In this document: in pieces, positions 53,193 to 60,764 of the stretch | Position numbering within the stretch: position 1 is the first letter of the stretch | How the letters are laid out: each line of letters opens with the position of its first letter | IMG/VR virus record: IMGVR_UViG_3300012030_000004 | Coordinates: 1 to 63,839 of that record | DNA from: a virus | Length of the DNA: 63,839 nucleotides | Strand: one strand, 5' to 3' | Program-made: the position numbers and the translations under genes | The notes under the pieces: model-generated | Databases searched by the model: none | The model's input: the letters and a program-made list of their open reading frames with translations, nothing else | What the model was told of the DNA's origin: nothing

Positions 53193-54430
53193 CCCTAGAG
53201 CAAGTAAAAGAAAACCTCATCACTGAGAATGAGGTAATGGAGCGTCTGGGAAAGTTAGAACCCTTAGGCTCCGTGGCTCTCACCAAAGACAGTAAGGTCA
53301 AGTTTGAAATCGACCCCGAGTGGAGCCTTGACGTAGACACGTTGGAAGACTCCGATCCCGTCAAGGTGCATCTCACTATCGACGGTCAAGAACGCCAGCT
53401 TTCGAAGGAAGCTTTCTTCCAGTCGGCTGTTAACATGGGTCTCCCGATGTCCACTGTGAAGCGCGTTCCTCACGACGCTGTACAGGGGTTCCTCAACAGG
53501 ACTTACAGAGACTCCGGGAAAGAGTACAACGTTCTCTCCGTAGATGGGCTCGCCTCTGCGTTCACTCCCCCCACCATCATCCCCTTCTCAAATCTTGAGC
53601 TGATGGAGCGTGTGCTGGGGTCTATTCGGTCAACCTACGGTTCAGACTCTGAGGTCTATGCTGATTTCAAGTTCAATCACTCGCTGACTCGAACCGATGT
53701 CCGCCTCATTGTTCCAGCCGAGTTCCGCAGAATGCAGGACACCCACATGGATGATGTTCCTCATGGGCAGGAAGATGATTGGGCCGCAGGGATCCACCTG
53801 TCCAACTCTCTCATTGGGAAGTCTCAGACGACTCTCCAGGCCTACATGTTCCGCTGGTGGTGCTCCAACGGGTGCACTACTAAGCTGGAGTCCGTAGGGA
53901 AGTGGGATCGACGCAGTAATGTTCACCGCACGGACGAGGTCTATCGGTGGGCCGCAGAGGCTGTCAATGAAGTTCTGGGTGGGATGGAAGAGCGCTTTGA
54001 CCAGGTTCAAGCCCTGACCTCTCTTGAGGTGCAGGACCCGGCCACTGCCCTGAATGAGGTCTTCGGTCACTACTCGTTACCTGCTCGTCAGCGCAACCGG
54101 ATCCTTGACACGGTCGTTTCCACGTCAGATCTGACAATGTATACGCTCATGCAGGCAGTGACAGAGGCGGCTAATGATCCTGCCCTATCTCCAGGGGACG
54201 TTAACCGACTCCTTCATGTAGGTGGAGACTTTGCAGGAGAGGGAGTCCTCGACCCTATCAAGGCTCGTGTCTTCCGTTCTGGTCAAATGGCTGGCCCTGA
54301 CGCTCCCAACCCCTTTGAGATCTCTACTAGGATCGAAGTAGGCAATCTTATCGGTGGGGCTGATCTCTCGCTCAGGATCTCCCCCCTCCTTGATAATCCG
54401 CTGAAGCTCAGCGGCAGTGTGAGGGACTGA
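53186..54430 (+). CDS. DUF932-like phage/plasmid protein
   Basis: 414 residues, GTG 53186, GGGAGG 9 nt upstream. LSKEAFFQSAVNMGLPMSTV, SVDGLASAFTPPTIIPFSNL, then AAGIHLSNSLIGKSQTTLQA and FRWWCSNGCTT match the order of DUF932 proteins (G..v.NS..G..s......R.vC.NG). Such proteins are common on phages and plasmids, next to recombination genes; their activity is not established. Confidence 0.6.
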   Translation: MVTLEQVKENLITENEVMERLGKLEPLGSVALTKDSKVKFEIDPEWSLDVDTLEDSDPVKVHLTIDGQERQLSKEAFFQSAVNMGLPMSTVKRVPHDAVQGFLNRTYRDSGKEYNVLSVDGLASAFTPPTIIPFSNLELMERVLGSIRSTYGSDSEVYADFKFNHSLTRTDVRLIVPAEFRRMQDTHMDDVPHGQEDDWAAGIHLSNSLIGKSQTTLQAYMFRWWCSNGCTTKLESVGKWDRRSNVHRTDEVYRWAAEAVNEVLGGMEERFDQVQALTSLEVQDPATALNEVFGHYSLPARQRNRILDTVVSTSDLTMYTLMQAVTEAANDPALSPGDVNRLLHVGGDFAGEGVLDPIKARVFRSGQMAGPDAPNPFEISTRIEVGNLIGGADLSLRISPLLDNPLKLSGSVRD

Positions 54431-55029
54431 TGAAATTCAAGCAGGTGAGACACCTCCTTTGGTGTGATTTGGAGACATCAAGCCTCCCAAAAAAGAATGA
54501 CTACTCCGGTGTTCATATTTTGGAAGTTGGAGTTATTCTTACTGATATGTCTCTCAATAAGTTGGGAGGATACAGTGAAGTAATCAAGATGACCGACGAG
54601 GCCGCTGACTCTCTGCGCAAAACCCCTGGAGTTTTGGAGATGCACAAGAGTAGCGGCCTCTTGAAGGACTGCGTCAATGCGACGATGACAGTCCCGGATG
54701 TTGAGTCTGAGATCCTGGCGTTGCTTGATGACAACAACGTCGAGGTCCAAGCGGTAGCCCTTGCAGGCTCGGGAGTGACAGCGTTCGATCATCCCGTGAT
54801 CAAGGAGCATATGCCTCTCCTTGCAGAGGCTCTGACGTACTTCAGTTATGACATTGGCTCTTTCCGCAGAATGTTCAAGCTTGTCAGTGGGGGAACGCCT
54901 ATCGTCAATCCCTCCAACCACAGTTATGGGCCGACCAAGAAGCATCGAGCTATGGAGGACATCAAGGCTCATCTGGAGGAGGCTGAGGAATACATGGAGG
55001 CTGTCAAAAAGCTCCTTCCTCCCTTCTAG
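54430..55029 (+). CDS. DEDDh exonuclease, oligoribonuclease-like
   Basis: 199 residues, ATG 54430 overlapping the previous stop. LLWCDLETSSLPKKNDYSGV (D-x-E), HILEVGVILTDMSLNKLGG, EMHKSSGLLKDCV, GSGVTAFDHPVIKEHMPLL (Asp) and KKHRAMEDIKAHLEEAEEYM (H..D) follow oligoribonuclease (Orn) motif by motif, including the M-H-x-x-S-G-L segment. Orn degrades very short RNAs to nucleotides. In a phage it could recycle host RNA; its presence with a Ro/Y RNA system is notable. Confidence 0.8.
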   Translation: MKFKQVRHLLWCDLETSSLPKKNDYSGVHILEVGVILTDMSLNKLGGYSEVIKMTDEAADSLRKTPGVLEMHKSSGLLKDCVNATMTVPDVESEILALLDDNNVEVQAVALAGSGVTAFDHPVIKEHMPLLAEALTYFSYDIGSFRRMFKLVSGGTPIVNPSNHSYGPTKKHRAMEDIKAHLEEAEEYMEAVKKLLPPF

Positions 55030-55040
55030 CCAGCAGAGGC

Positions 55041-55069
55041 TTGACAGGGGCTCACGGGGCGGGTAGAGT
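55041..55069 (+). promoter_or_regulatory. Sigma-70-type promoter
   Basis: TTGACA-17-TAGAGT, a near-ideal spacing, in the gap after the exonuclease gene. Start expected about 55076, 25 nt before the ATG at 55101. Same -10 as at 43711. Confidence 0.75.
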
Positions 55070-55100
55070 CAAGGGAACTGACTACAAAGAAAGGAACCTC

Positions 55101-55229
55101 ATGGCGCATAACCGAACGGATGTGGGTGGCATGTTTGAATGCACCACCCACGATTGTTTGGGACTGAACTGTTGGCATCACCTCGGAGACTCTGAGGAAA
55201 CAGATGAGGAAGGGCCCCTTCTTGATTGA
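55101..55229 (+). CDS. Small cysteine/histidine protein
   Basis: 42 residues, ATG 55101, AAAGGAACCTC upstream. GGMFECTTHDCLGLNCWHHL gives three Cys and three His in 20 residues, a likely metal site; acidic tail. First gene of a GroES-containing operon; overlaps the next gene. Confidence 0.6.
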   Translation: MAHNRTDVGGMFECTTHDCLGLNCWHHLGDSEETDEEGPLLD

Positions 55230-55854
55230 AGCAAAAGAGAGCCTTGCGAGGATCTCACGTTGGGCTAACGGAGATGTAGTGATCCCTGTTCCTTACATCC
55301 CTATCCCTCACTCCTTTAAGAGGAAGCGGAGATTGATGAAGGCGCGTGCTACAGCTAGGGACCGCCTTTCTTTGATGCAACAGCGAGAAGCCCGATACCA
55401 GGAAAGCCTGGCTGTTAATCCTGAGTTTAAGGACTGGTTCGCCTCTTTGAAGAAAAGGGAGCGAAGGGCCCTTTCGGTTGAGCCTCTAGGGGACTTCTAT
55501 GTGGGCCAGGCGCGAGCCTCTTACGATATAAGGATCCGCCAGTCCCGTTGGGCCCGGGCTAAAAGGAATGCCACAAACAGGTATGCTCAGCTCACTTCTT
55601 TCAGGAGTAATCAGGATCATGTCCTCTCTCAATTAAGGAGTGGTGCTTTCACCAACGAGAACTCCGAACTTGCTGTTGGTCAAACCTGGCACTCTAAGAG
55701 AGATAATAGAACTGTGCAGATTGTCTCTCTTGGAGAGAAAGTTCATGCGGTCTCCTCGGCTGGAAGAGGGACAACCATGTCTTATGACGGATTGAAGAAA
55801 AACTATCTACCCGAGGCCCAGACTCTGTCCGTGCCTCAAGTTTGGAGAAACTGA
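55204..55854 (+). CDS. Basic protein of unknown function
   Basis: 216 residues, ATG 55204, inside the end of the previous gene. Very basic helical middle (KRKRRLMKARATARDRLSLM, RIRQSRWARAKRNATNRYAQ), possibly RNA- or DNA-binding. C-terminal 55 residues (VGQTWHSKRDNRTVQIVSLG, later YDGLKKNYLP) look like a small beta domain found at the ends of phage proteins. No function known. Confidence 0.6.
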   Translation: MRKGPFLIEAKESLARISRWANGDVVIPVPYIPIPHSFKRKRRLMKARATARDRLSLMQQREARYQESLAVNPEFKDWFASLKKRERRALSVEPLGDFYVGQARASYDIRIRQSRWARAKRNATNRYAQLTSFRSNQDHVLSQLRSGAFTNENSELAVGQTWHSKRDNRTVQIVSLGEKVHAVSSAGRGTTMSYDGLKKNYLPEAQTLSVPQVWRN

Positions 55855-56123
55855 TGGCCATGAAAGCTTATGTGGATAAAGTCATTATCAGCCCCATTGA
55901 CCCAGAAGATGTCACTCCTTCAGGGCTTGTTCTGGCCCCAGCCAAAAAGCCCGTCCCAACCAGTGGAAGGGTCGTGTCCGTAGGTCCTAAGGGGGAGTGC
56001 CCAATGGACATTGAAGAGGGTCAAGTGGCGTTCTTCAAAGAATTCGCAGGAGCTGAAGTGGAGCGTGAAGGAGAGAAGTACTATATCCTTCACTACACGG
56101 ACCTGTTGGCGGTGGAGGCATGA
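55854..56123 (+). CDS. GroES-like co-chaperonin
   Basis: 89 residues from ATG 55854, which overlaps the previous stop and has GGAG 6 nt upstream. AYVDKVIISPIDPEDVTPSG is the GroES opening, with the mobile-loop position SGLVLAPAKKPVPTSG, then GRVVSVGPKG, EEGQVAFFKEFAGAEVEREG and a final YYILHYTDLLAVEA. All match GroES order and length (about 95). It would cap host GroEL, probably to fold a phage protein such as the capsid, as T4 gp31 does (known precedent). Confidence 0.85.
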   Translation: MAMKAYVDKVIISPIDPEDVTPSGLVLAPAKKPVPTSGRVVSVGPKGECPMDIEEGQVAFFKEFAGAEVEREGEKYYILHYTDLLAVEA

Positions 56124-56344
56124 GCAGAACAGACTTGGCCCAACAGTATGGACTTCCTGATGTCATGGAGGCCCAAGTGGAACTCCGCTTCCTCGGAGGG
56201 AGAAGAAATGAATGGGAAGTGGGGATCCATCAAGAATCTGACGAGCTAGAAGAAGTTCTACTGCGCGCCTATGCCACTGGAGGCACTCCAGAAGAAGCCT
56301 TCAAGAAAGCGCTCGTAGAGTATAAGGGTCTCCTCGACTTATGA
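56120..56344 (+). CDS. Small hypothetical protein
   Basis: 74 residues, ATG 56120 overlapping the GroES stop (ATGA). ELRFLGGRRNEWEVGIHQES then GGTPEEAFKKALVEYKGLL: one beta hairpin and a helix. No family recognised. Translationally coupled to both neighbours. Confidence 0.6.
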   Translation: MSRTDLAQQYGLPDVMEAQVELRFLGGRRNEWEVGIHQESDELEEVLLRAYATGGTPEEAFKKALVEYKGLLDL

Positions 56345-56607
56345 CCGAGAAGCTGTCCTTCACTCTTGCCCTCAGAGCTATCGAGGAGGTTGCGGAGGAA
56401 ATAGATCAGAAGCAAGATGTCATCTTAGATCTCAAAGAGAAGAGAGATGACATGATTCGTGATGCCCTGAAGGCGGAGATGCCCAAGACAGTCGTATCCC
56501 GCGCGGCGGGCCTGTCGGTGGAGCAGATCCGAAACATTGAAGGATACCGTTACTCCCGAGAGTCTCGCCGTAAGAAGCCAAAGAAGACAGGACCTGAACG
56601 TGATTGA
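56341..56607 (+). CDS. Small helix-turn-helix protein
   Basis: 88 residues, ATG 56341 overlapping the previous stop. Coiled N-terminal half (AIEEVAEEIDQKQDVILDLK), then AEMPKTVVSRAAGLSVEQIR, a probable helix-turn-helix, and a basic tail (RESRRKKPKKTGP). Possibly a DNA-binding regulator. It overlaps the SbcC N-half by 8 bases. Confidence 0.6.
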   Translation: MTEKLSFTLALRAIEEVAEEIDQKQDVILDLKEKRDDMIRDALKAEMPKTVVSRAAGLSVEQIRNIEGYRYSRESRRKKPKKTGPERD

Positions 56608-57535
56608 ACAGATTGAGATCAAGAATTTCCAGTCCCTTCAGTCTGTGTCGCTAGAGCTATCTCCCTTCACAGTTATTGTGGGACAGTCTTCTTCTGGTAA
56701 ATCCGCTTTCATTAGGTCCTTGTCTACCTTGATCTCCAATCGTCGGGGGACAGACTTCATTTCACACGGGACCACTACCTCCGTGATCACTGCTTCCCTT
56801 CCCCAAGGCAAAGTTTCGCTTTCCCGCTCCACTACTGCCTCAAAGAACAAGTACACGGTCATTCCTCCAGGAAAGGATCCAATAGCTTTCACTAAGTTGG
56901 GGGGAGACACACCCCCGGAAGTTTCATCCTTCATGAGGATGTCCCCCAAGGACAGCGTCACTCTGGCTCAACAGTTCGATAAGCCTTACCTTCTCGCAGA
57001 GCCTCCGGGCCAAGCGGCTCAAGCTCTGGGCTCGTTGACCAATGTCCACGTCATCTTTGACTCTGCTCGTGAGGCCAACCGACAGAGACTGTCAGCCTCA
57101 CAGAAACTCAAGACCCGCAGAGAAGACTTAGAGGGAGTAGAAGAAAAACTCACTCTTTTCACTGACCTTGATGGGTTGTTGGCTCACATTGATGTGGCCG
57201 AGGAATGGATCTCTAAGGCCACACGAGCTGAACAGAGGCTTTCTTCCCTCAATGGTCACATTGACACGCTCCGCTCTACTAAAGCCGCTCTTGTCCAGGC
57301 GCAGGCTGTTCTGGATAGGCATGTTCCTGATGACACTCGCATTGTAGAGCTGTCGTCGCGAAGGCAAGAACTGAACCGGCTGATCGGGGATCTTCGTCAG
57401 GCTTCTGCTCAAGTAAAGACCGCCGTCAGCGACCTCAAATCGGCTGAGGCTGAGATAGAATCTCTAGAGGTGGAGTACACCCGGGCCCTGCAAGACATGG
57501 GAACTTGCCCCACCTGCCTTCAAAAAGTCTCTTGA
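56600..57535 (+). CDS. SbcC/Rad50-like ATPase, N-terminal half with zinc-hook motif
   Basis: 311 residues from GTG 56600. IEQIEIKNFQSLQSVSLELS is the SMC/Rad50 opening and VGQSSSGKSAFIRSL the Walker A. A coiled coil runs from about 185 to 300 and the protein ends ALQDMGTCPTCLQKVS, a CxxC as in the zinc hook. It stops where a full SbcC would turn back, and the missing C-lobe is at 2609. The two chains could dock through the ATPase lobes. No SbcD gene seen. Confidence 0.75.
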   Translation: MIEQIEIKNFQSLQSVSLELSPFTVIVGQSSSGKSAFIRSLSTLISNRRGTDFISHGTTTSVITASLPQGKVSLSRSTTASKNKYTVIPPGKDPIAFTKLGGDTPPEVSSFMRMSPKDSVTLAQQFDKPYLLAEPPGQAAQALGSLTNVHVIFDSAREANRQRLSASQKLKTRREDLEGVEEKLTLFTDLDGLLAHIDVAEEWISKATRAEQRLSSLNGHIDTLRSTKAALVQAQAVLDRHVPDDTRIVELSSRRQELNRLIGDLRQASAQVKTAVSDLKSAEAEIESLEVEYTRALQDMGTCPTCLQKVS

Positions 57536-57560
57536 CAGGAGACGACTCTGCCACTGGGCT
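57532..57560 (+). promoter_or_regulatory. Possible promoter before SPFH gene
   Basis: TTGACA overlaps the previous stop; TGGGCT follows after 17 nt, a poor -10. A TACTAT at 57570 is better but has no matching -35. Weak candidate. Confidence 0.3.
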
Positions 57561-57590
57561 TCAGGCACCTACTATAGAAAGGATTCACCC

Positions 57591-58593
57591 ATGTTCGTAT
57601 TGGCATTGATTCTGATCCTTCTGGGAATTGCTGGGCTTTTTGTCTCCCTGGTGCTCCACAAGAAGGTCAAGAATATGATGAGCGCGGAGTCTTCGCGCTA
57701 CTTCAACTCCGATCTGGCAGACGCCAAGTTCGCTAAGAAAACGACTCTGGTCATCTCTTGCATCTTGGGGGCTGTTGGGCCCGTCGTCTTGTTCTTCAGC
57801 TCGTTTTATGTTCAGGATGCTGGTGAGGCAAAGGTTCAGGTTTCGTGGACTGGTGAGCTCATCGGACAGACTACTGAGGAGGGACTGCACTTCAAGGCCC
57901 CTTGGGTCAGTGTCCGTACCTTCGATGTCCGCAACAACATTGCTTCCTTCATTGATGGCGGGGGAGACCACTTATACGGGAGGCAAGGCCACCGGCCCTC
58001 AGATCACCTTCCAGGACCGTGATGGTGTGACGGGTAACCTCGATGTTGTCGTTCGATACTCAGTGGATCCCACCGCTGTATTGGAGATCTATCGAGAGTT
58101 TCAGACCCAGGAAGCCTTTGTTGATCGAGTGATTCTCCAGGGGGTCCGCGAAGAGGCCAGAAATGCTCCTGCTACTCGTGGGACTCTAGAGGTCTACAAC
58201 TCCCGAGCTCAGGTAGCTTTCGAGATCTCGGAGTCCTTGCGCGAGCGCTGGGCTGAGGAAGGTGTCATCGTTGAAGAGGTCACACTCCAGGAGATTCGCT
58301 ACAGCTCCGAAGTGACTGCCCGTTTTGATGACGCACAAGCGGCTCGGATTGCTGTGGACCGGGCTGAGGCTGAGCAGGAAGCGGCTTCGGTTGTTGCTGA
58401 CACCTTGGTGATTGAAGCACAGGGTGTGGCTGATGCGGCTGTGGTTGAGGCCCAGGGGCGGTCTGAGGCAAACGAGATCCTCTCCAGCTCCCTGACTGAG
58501 GAAATTCTTCTCCAACGCTACATCGACGCACTGAATGATGGTACAATCTATGTAGTCCCGGAGGGATCCACTCCCTTCATTGGGACCCGATAG
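57591..58593 (+). CDS. SPFH/prohibitin-like membrane protein, interrupted by a +1 frame change
   Basis: ATG 57591 opens a frame with two hydrophobic spans (FVLALILILLGIAGLFVSLV, then LVISCILGAVGPVVLFFSSF) and VSWTGELIGQTTEEGLHFKA. That frame ends at 58022, while the frame continuing the SPFH domain (TYTGGKATGPQITFQDRDG, DVVVRYSVDPTAVLEIYREF, a long Ala/Glu coiled coil) runs to 58593. The two join cleanly if one G is removed from the GGGGG at 57960-57964 (FIDGGETTYTGG). Either a sequencing error, a true mutation or a slip site. SPFH proteins form membrane rings; phage role unknown. A terminator follows. Confidence 0.7.
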
Positions 58594-58611
58594 GTTCTTA
58601 ACCGACGCACG

Positions 58612-58647
58612 GAAAGGGAGGGGTTCCACTTCGGGACCCTCCCTTTC
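58612..58647 (+). terminator. Rho-independent terminator after SPFH gene
   Basis: 11-bp perfect stem (58612-58622 with 58637-58647) of purine/pyrimidine-rich arms with a 14-nt loop, followed by TCAT. Ends the GroES-SPFH region. Confidence 0.75.
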
Positions 58648-58664
58648 TCATAGGAGATCACGTG

Positions 58665-58868
58665 ATGACACCCCAAGAGCGCTTTGATGCTTTGCTCAGT
58701 ATTCAAGCTCAGATGACTTCCCTCAGAGGAGAGATAGATTCCCTTTCGGACTCCGTCTCCGCTCTCTTATCAGAGAACGTCCCTCAGGCAGAGATTCCTG
58801 AGCCTACTGAGGCCACCCCAGACTGGGCTGAACATCCACTTGACGCGCAGGACCAGCACGACGGATGA
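58665..58868 (+). CDS. Small acidic coiled protein
   Basis: 67 residues from ATG 58665 (TAGGAGAT 8 nt upstream); a GTG at 58662 is equally possible. RFDALLSIQAQMTSLRGEID then an acidic Pro/Glu tail. Heptad pattern suggests a coiled coil. No family recognised. Confidence 0.55.
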   Translation: MTPQERFDALLSIQAQMTSLRGEIDSLSDSVSALLSENVPQAEIPEPTEATPDWAEHPLDAQDQHDG

Positions 58869-59158
58869 CTAAGACAGCTCAAGACTCCGAAGAGCCGGAA
58901 GACCCACGGATGGCCGCTTACCAGGCAATCCAGGACAACCTTACCACTTTGGGTAATATGTCTTCCTTGGCCATCGCTCGCCAGCTTCTGGACGCGGCCA
59001 CGTCTAAGCTTTCCAACACTGAGAAAGATGTGATCAGGCAGATACAGTTAGCTTCTATTTATGCTAATGTTGCCCAAGCGGAAATCCTCGGAAAGTCAAT
59101 TGACAATTTATCTGAGGCTATTTTTAAAAAGAGCTTAGACGAGGAAAAGACAGAATGA
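58865..59158 (+). CDS. Small helical hypothetical protein
   Basis: 97 residues, ATG 58865 overlapping the previous gene. Helices AAYQAIQDNLTTLGNMSSLA, ARQLLDAATSKLSNTEKDVI and an acidic end. No family recognised. The 3' end is AT-richer than its neighbours. Confidence 0.55.
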   Translation: MTKTAQDSEEPEDPRMAAYQAIQDNLTTLGNMSSLAIARQLLDAATSKLSNTEKDVIRQIQLASIYANVAQAEILGKSIDNLSEAIFKKSLDEEKTE

Positions 59159-59298
59159 AAACATTGAAAATCCTCTCATTTACTCTATTAGCTTTAGCCT
59201 CTTTTGGGGCTTTATCTGTCTTTCTCTTTTTACACTTGTTGGACCAGCAAATTAGAATGGAAGAAAGGCAAAAGCATGAATATAGATACCAGCAATAG
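59155..59298 (+). CDS. 47-residue membrane or secreted peptide
   Basis: ATG 59155 overlaps the previous stop. MKTLKILSFTLLALASFGAL is a positively charged start plus hydrophobic core, i.e. a signal anchor; the tail is charged (RMEERQKHEYRYQQ). AT-rich compared with the rest. Overlaps the kinase gene. Confidence 0.5.
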   Translation: MKTLKILSFTLLALASFGALSVFLFLHLLDQQIRMEERQKHEYRYQQ

Positions 59299-59875
59299 TC
59301 TAATTGGTCTCGGGGGTAGACTTCGATCAGGCAAAGACACTGTGGCTGACTACTTGGTGGAGAGCTATGGGTACCGGAAGATTGGTTTTTCGGATGCTCT
59401 CCATGAGATGCTTTTGGTGCTCAACCCCACGGTCAACCTCTCTTTCACCAAATCTTCTTACGCTGATCTCACAACCAAGCTGGGGTACACGGGCGCTAAG
59501 AAGATCCCCGAGGTCCGGAGACTACTTCAAGTGCTGGGCACCGAGGTGGGAAGGAACATGATTGATGAAGATCTGTGGGTCAATCAGGCCGAGAAGAAGA
59601 TTCGAGCTTCTTGGGATGAAGGGTTTCCGGTAGTCATTACTGGAGTTAGATTCCCTAATGAACTCAAGATGATCAGACTTCTGGAAGGCCGATCTGTCTG
59701 GGTCTCTCGTCCTTCTGTGGATGCTCAGACTTCTGCACATTCGTCAGAAAATACATTGCAGCCTGTTTACTTCAATTCCGTAATTCAGAATTCTGGGTCT
59801 CTAGATGATCTTTACGAAAACGTTGACGCCCTTCTTTACCAAAATAACCCCGAACTAAGAAAGTTAGACAATTGA
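59276..59875 (+). CDS. Deoxynucleoside monophosphate kinase
   Basis: 199 residues from ATG 59276, AAAGG upstream. P-loop LIGLGGRLRSGKDTVADYL at about 9-27 with the G-x-x-x-S-G-K-D-T pattern of T4 gp1-type dNMP kinases; YRKIGFSDALHEML follows (typical F-A/S-D-x-L), then RRLLQVLGTEVGRNMIDEDL and WDEGFPVVITGVRFPNE. Converts dNMPs to dNDPs for replication. It overlaps the thymidylate synthase gene. Confidence 0.82.
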   Translation: MNIDTSNSLIGLGGRLRSGKDTVADYLVESYGYRKIGFSDALHEMLLVLNPTVNLSFTKSSYADLTTKLGYTGAKKIPEVRRLLQVLGTEVGRNMIDEDLWVNQAEKKIRASWDEGFPVVITGVRFPNELKMIRLLEGRSVWVSRPSVDAQTSAHSSENTLQPVYFNSVIQNSGSLDDLYENVDALLYQNNPELRKLDN

Positions 59876-60576
59876 CAGAAATTCAGTTCTCAGATATTGC
59901 CGTAAATCTCATTGGCTCTATGGGATCTGACGCTTCTATTGTGCAGGCGGCTCGTGTTTCTCTTTCCGGAGAAAACGAGGTTGAAATGACCTCAAAGGAA
60001 GAGGGTCTTATCAATTATTTGATGAGAAATAAGCACGGGTCTCCCTTTGAACACACTACTCTCAAGTTCTATGTCAAAGCCCCCATCTTTGTGTTCCGTG
60101 AATTCCATAGACACAGGATCGGATTCAGTTACAATGAGATGAGTGGCCGATACACCAAGCTGAAACCAGAGTTCTATCTTCCTTCTTGGGATAGGCCTTT
60201 GATCAATGTGGGGACTAGTGCCTCCCCTGATTTTGCTCCTGGGGATGAGTACCTCGTCACCAAACTTCGAGAGACTCTCGCTTCTCAGTATCGAAGTGCT
60301 TGGAATGATTATGAAGAGCTTATTGCTATGGGGGTTGCCAACGAGGTAGCCAGGGTGCTCCTTCCTGTGGGAATCATGAGCCAGATGTATGTCACGTGTA
60401 ATGTTCGGTCCATGATGAGCTTCCTGTCTCTGCGCACCCAGGATGACCGCGCGGCTCATGTCTCGAAGCCTCAGCTGGAGATCCAGATGGTGGCTCGTCA
60501 GATGGAGGAGGCTTTTGCTGGGCTCTTCCCTGTCACCTACGCCAGCTACAACACCAACCAGCGTGTGGCTCCGTAG
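59872..60576 (+). CDS. thyX: Flavin-dependent thymidylate synthase
   Basis: 234 residues, TTG 59872 overlapping the kinase stop. Carries the ThyX motif RHRIGFSYNEMSGRY at about 80-94, preceded by SPFEHTTLKFYVKAPIFVFR, and a C-terminal RSMMSFLSLRTQDDRAAHVS with the FAD/dUMP-binding residues. Makes dTMP from dUMP using FAD and methylenetetrahydrofolate. With the kinase before it, this ensures thymidine nucleotides for phage DNA. Confidence 0.92.
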   Translation: MTEIQFSDIAVNLIGSMGSDASIVQAARVSLSGENEVEMTSKEEGLINYLMRNKHGSPFEHTTLKFYVKAPIFVFREFHRHRIGFSYNEMSGRYTKLKPEFYLPSWDRPLINVGTSASPDFAPGDEYLVTKLRETLASQYRSAWNDYEELIAMGVANEVARVLLPVGIMSQMYVTCNVRSMMSFLSLRTQDDRAAHVSKPQLEIQMVARQMEEAFAGLFPVTYASYNTNQRVAP

Positions 60577-60577
60577 A

Positions 60578-60588
60578 GGCCGATAGTA
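60578..60588 (+). promoter_or_regulatory. GGCCGATAGTA element upstream of Y RNA locus
   Basis: Exact copy of the dispersed element, 2 bp after the thyX stop and 29 bp before a sigma-70-type -35. The Y RNA locus therefore seems to have both an early/constitutive and a late-type promoter. Confidence 0.6.
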
Positions 60589-60616
60589 GAAAGTTCAAAA
60601 TTTTTGCCCTCTGAGC

Positions 60617-60645
60617 TTGACAAGGGCCCGGAGGGTCTGTAGTGT
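60617..60645 (+). promoter_or_regulatory. Sigma-70-type promoter of the Y RNA/Ro locus
   Basis: TTGACA-17-TAGTGT. Transcription would begin about 60652, just before Y1 (60674), and could run through Y1, Y2, Y3 and the Ro gene. Confidence 0.7.
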
Positions 60646-60673
60646 CATCAACATAACTTAACAGCGCGAGATT

Positions 60674-60757
60674 TACACGAGCCGAAGAGGCAGTCGGTTA
60701 TCATTCAAACTGAAATTATGCCCTCGGGCTATCCGACCCTCACCCCATGTTCGTGTG
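60674..60757 (+). ncRNA. Y RNA 1 (short form, no tRNA-like module)
   Basis: Lower stem 60675-60682 pairs with 60749-60756 (8 bp, one G-U). Then comes the conserved unpaired CGAA facing an ACCCCAU strand, a 4-bp helix (60687-60690 with 60738-60741), a CA bulge, a 5-bp helix (60693-60697 with 60733-60737) and the loop start UUAUC. This is the Ro-binding core of Y RNAs (human: CCGAAGG ... GAGUUAUC). The remaining loop holds only a small GCC/GGC hairpin. Stems match Y2 and Y3 in position but not in sequence. Confidence 0.85.
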
Positions 60758-60764
60758 TTTCTTA

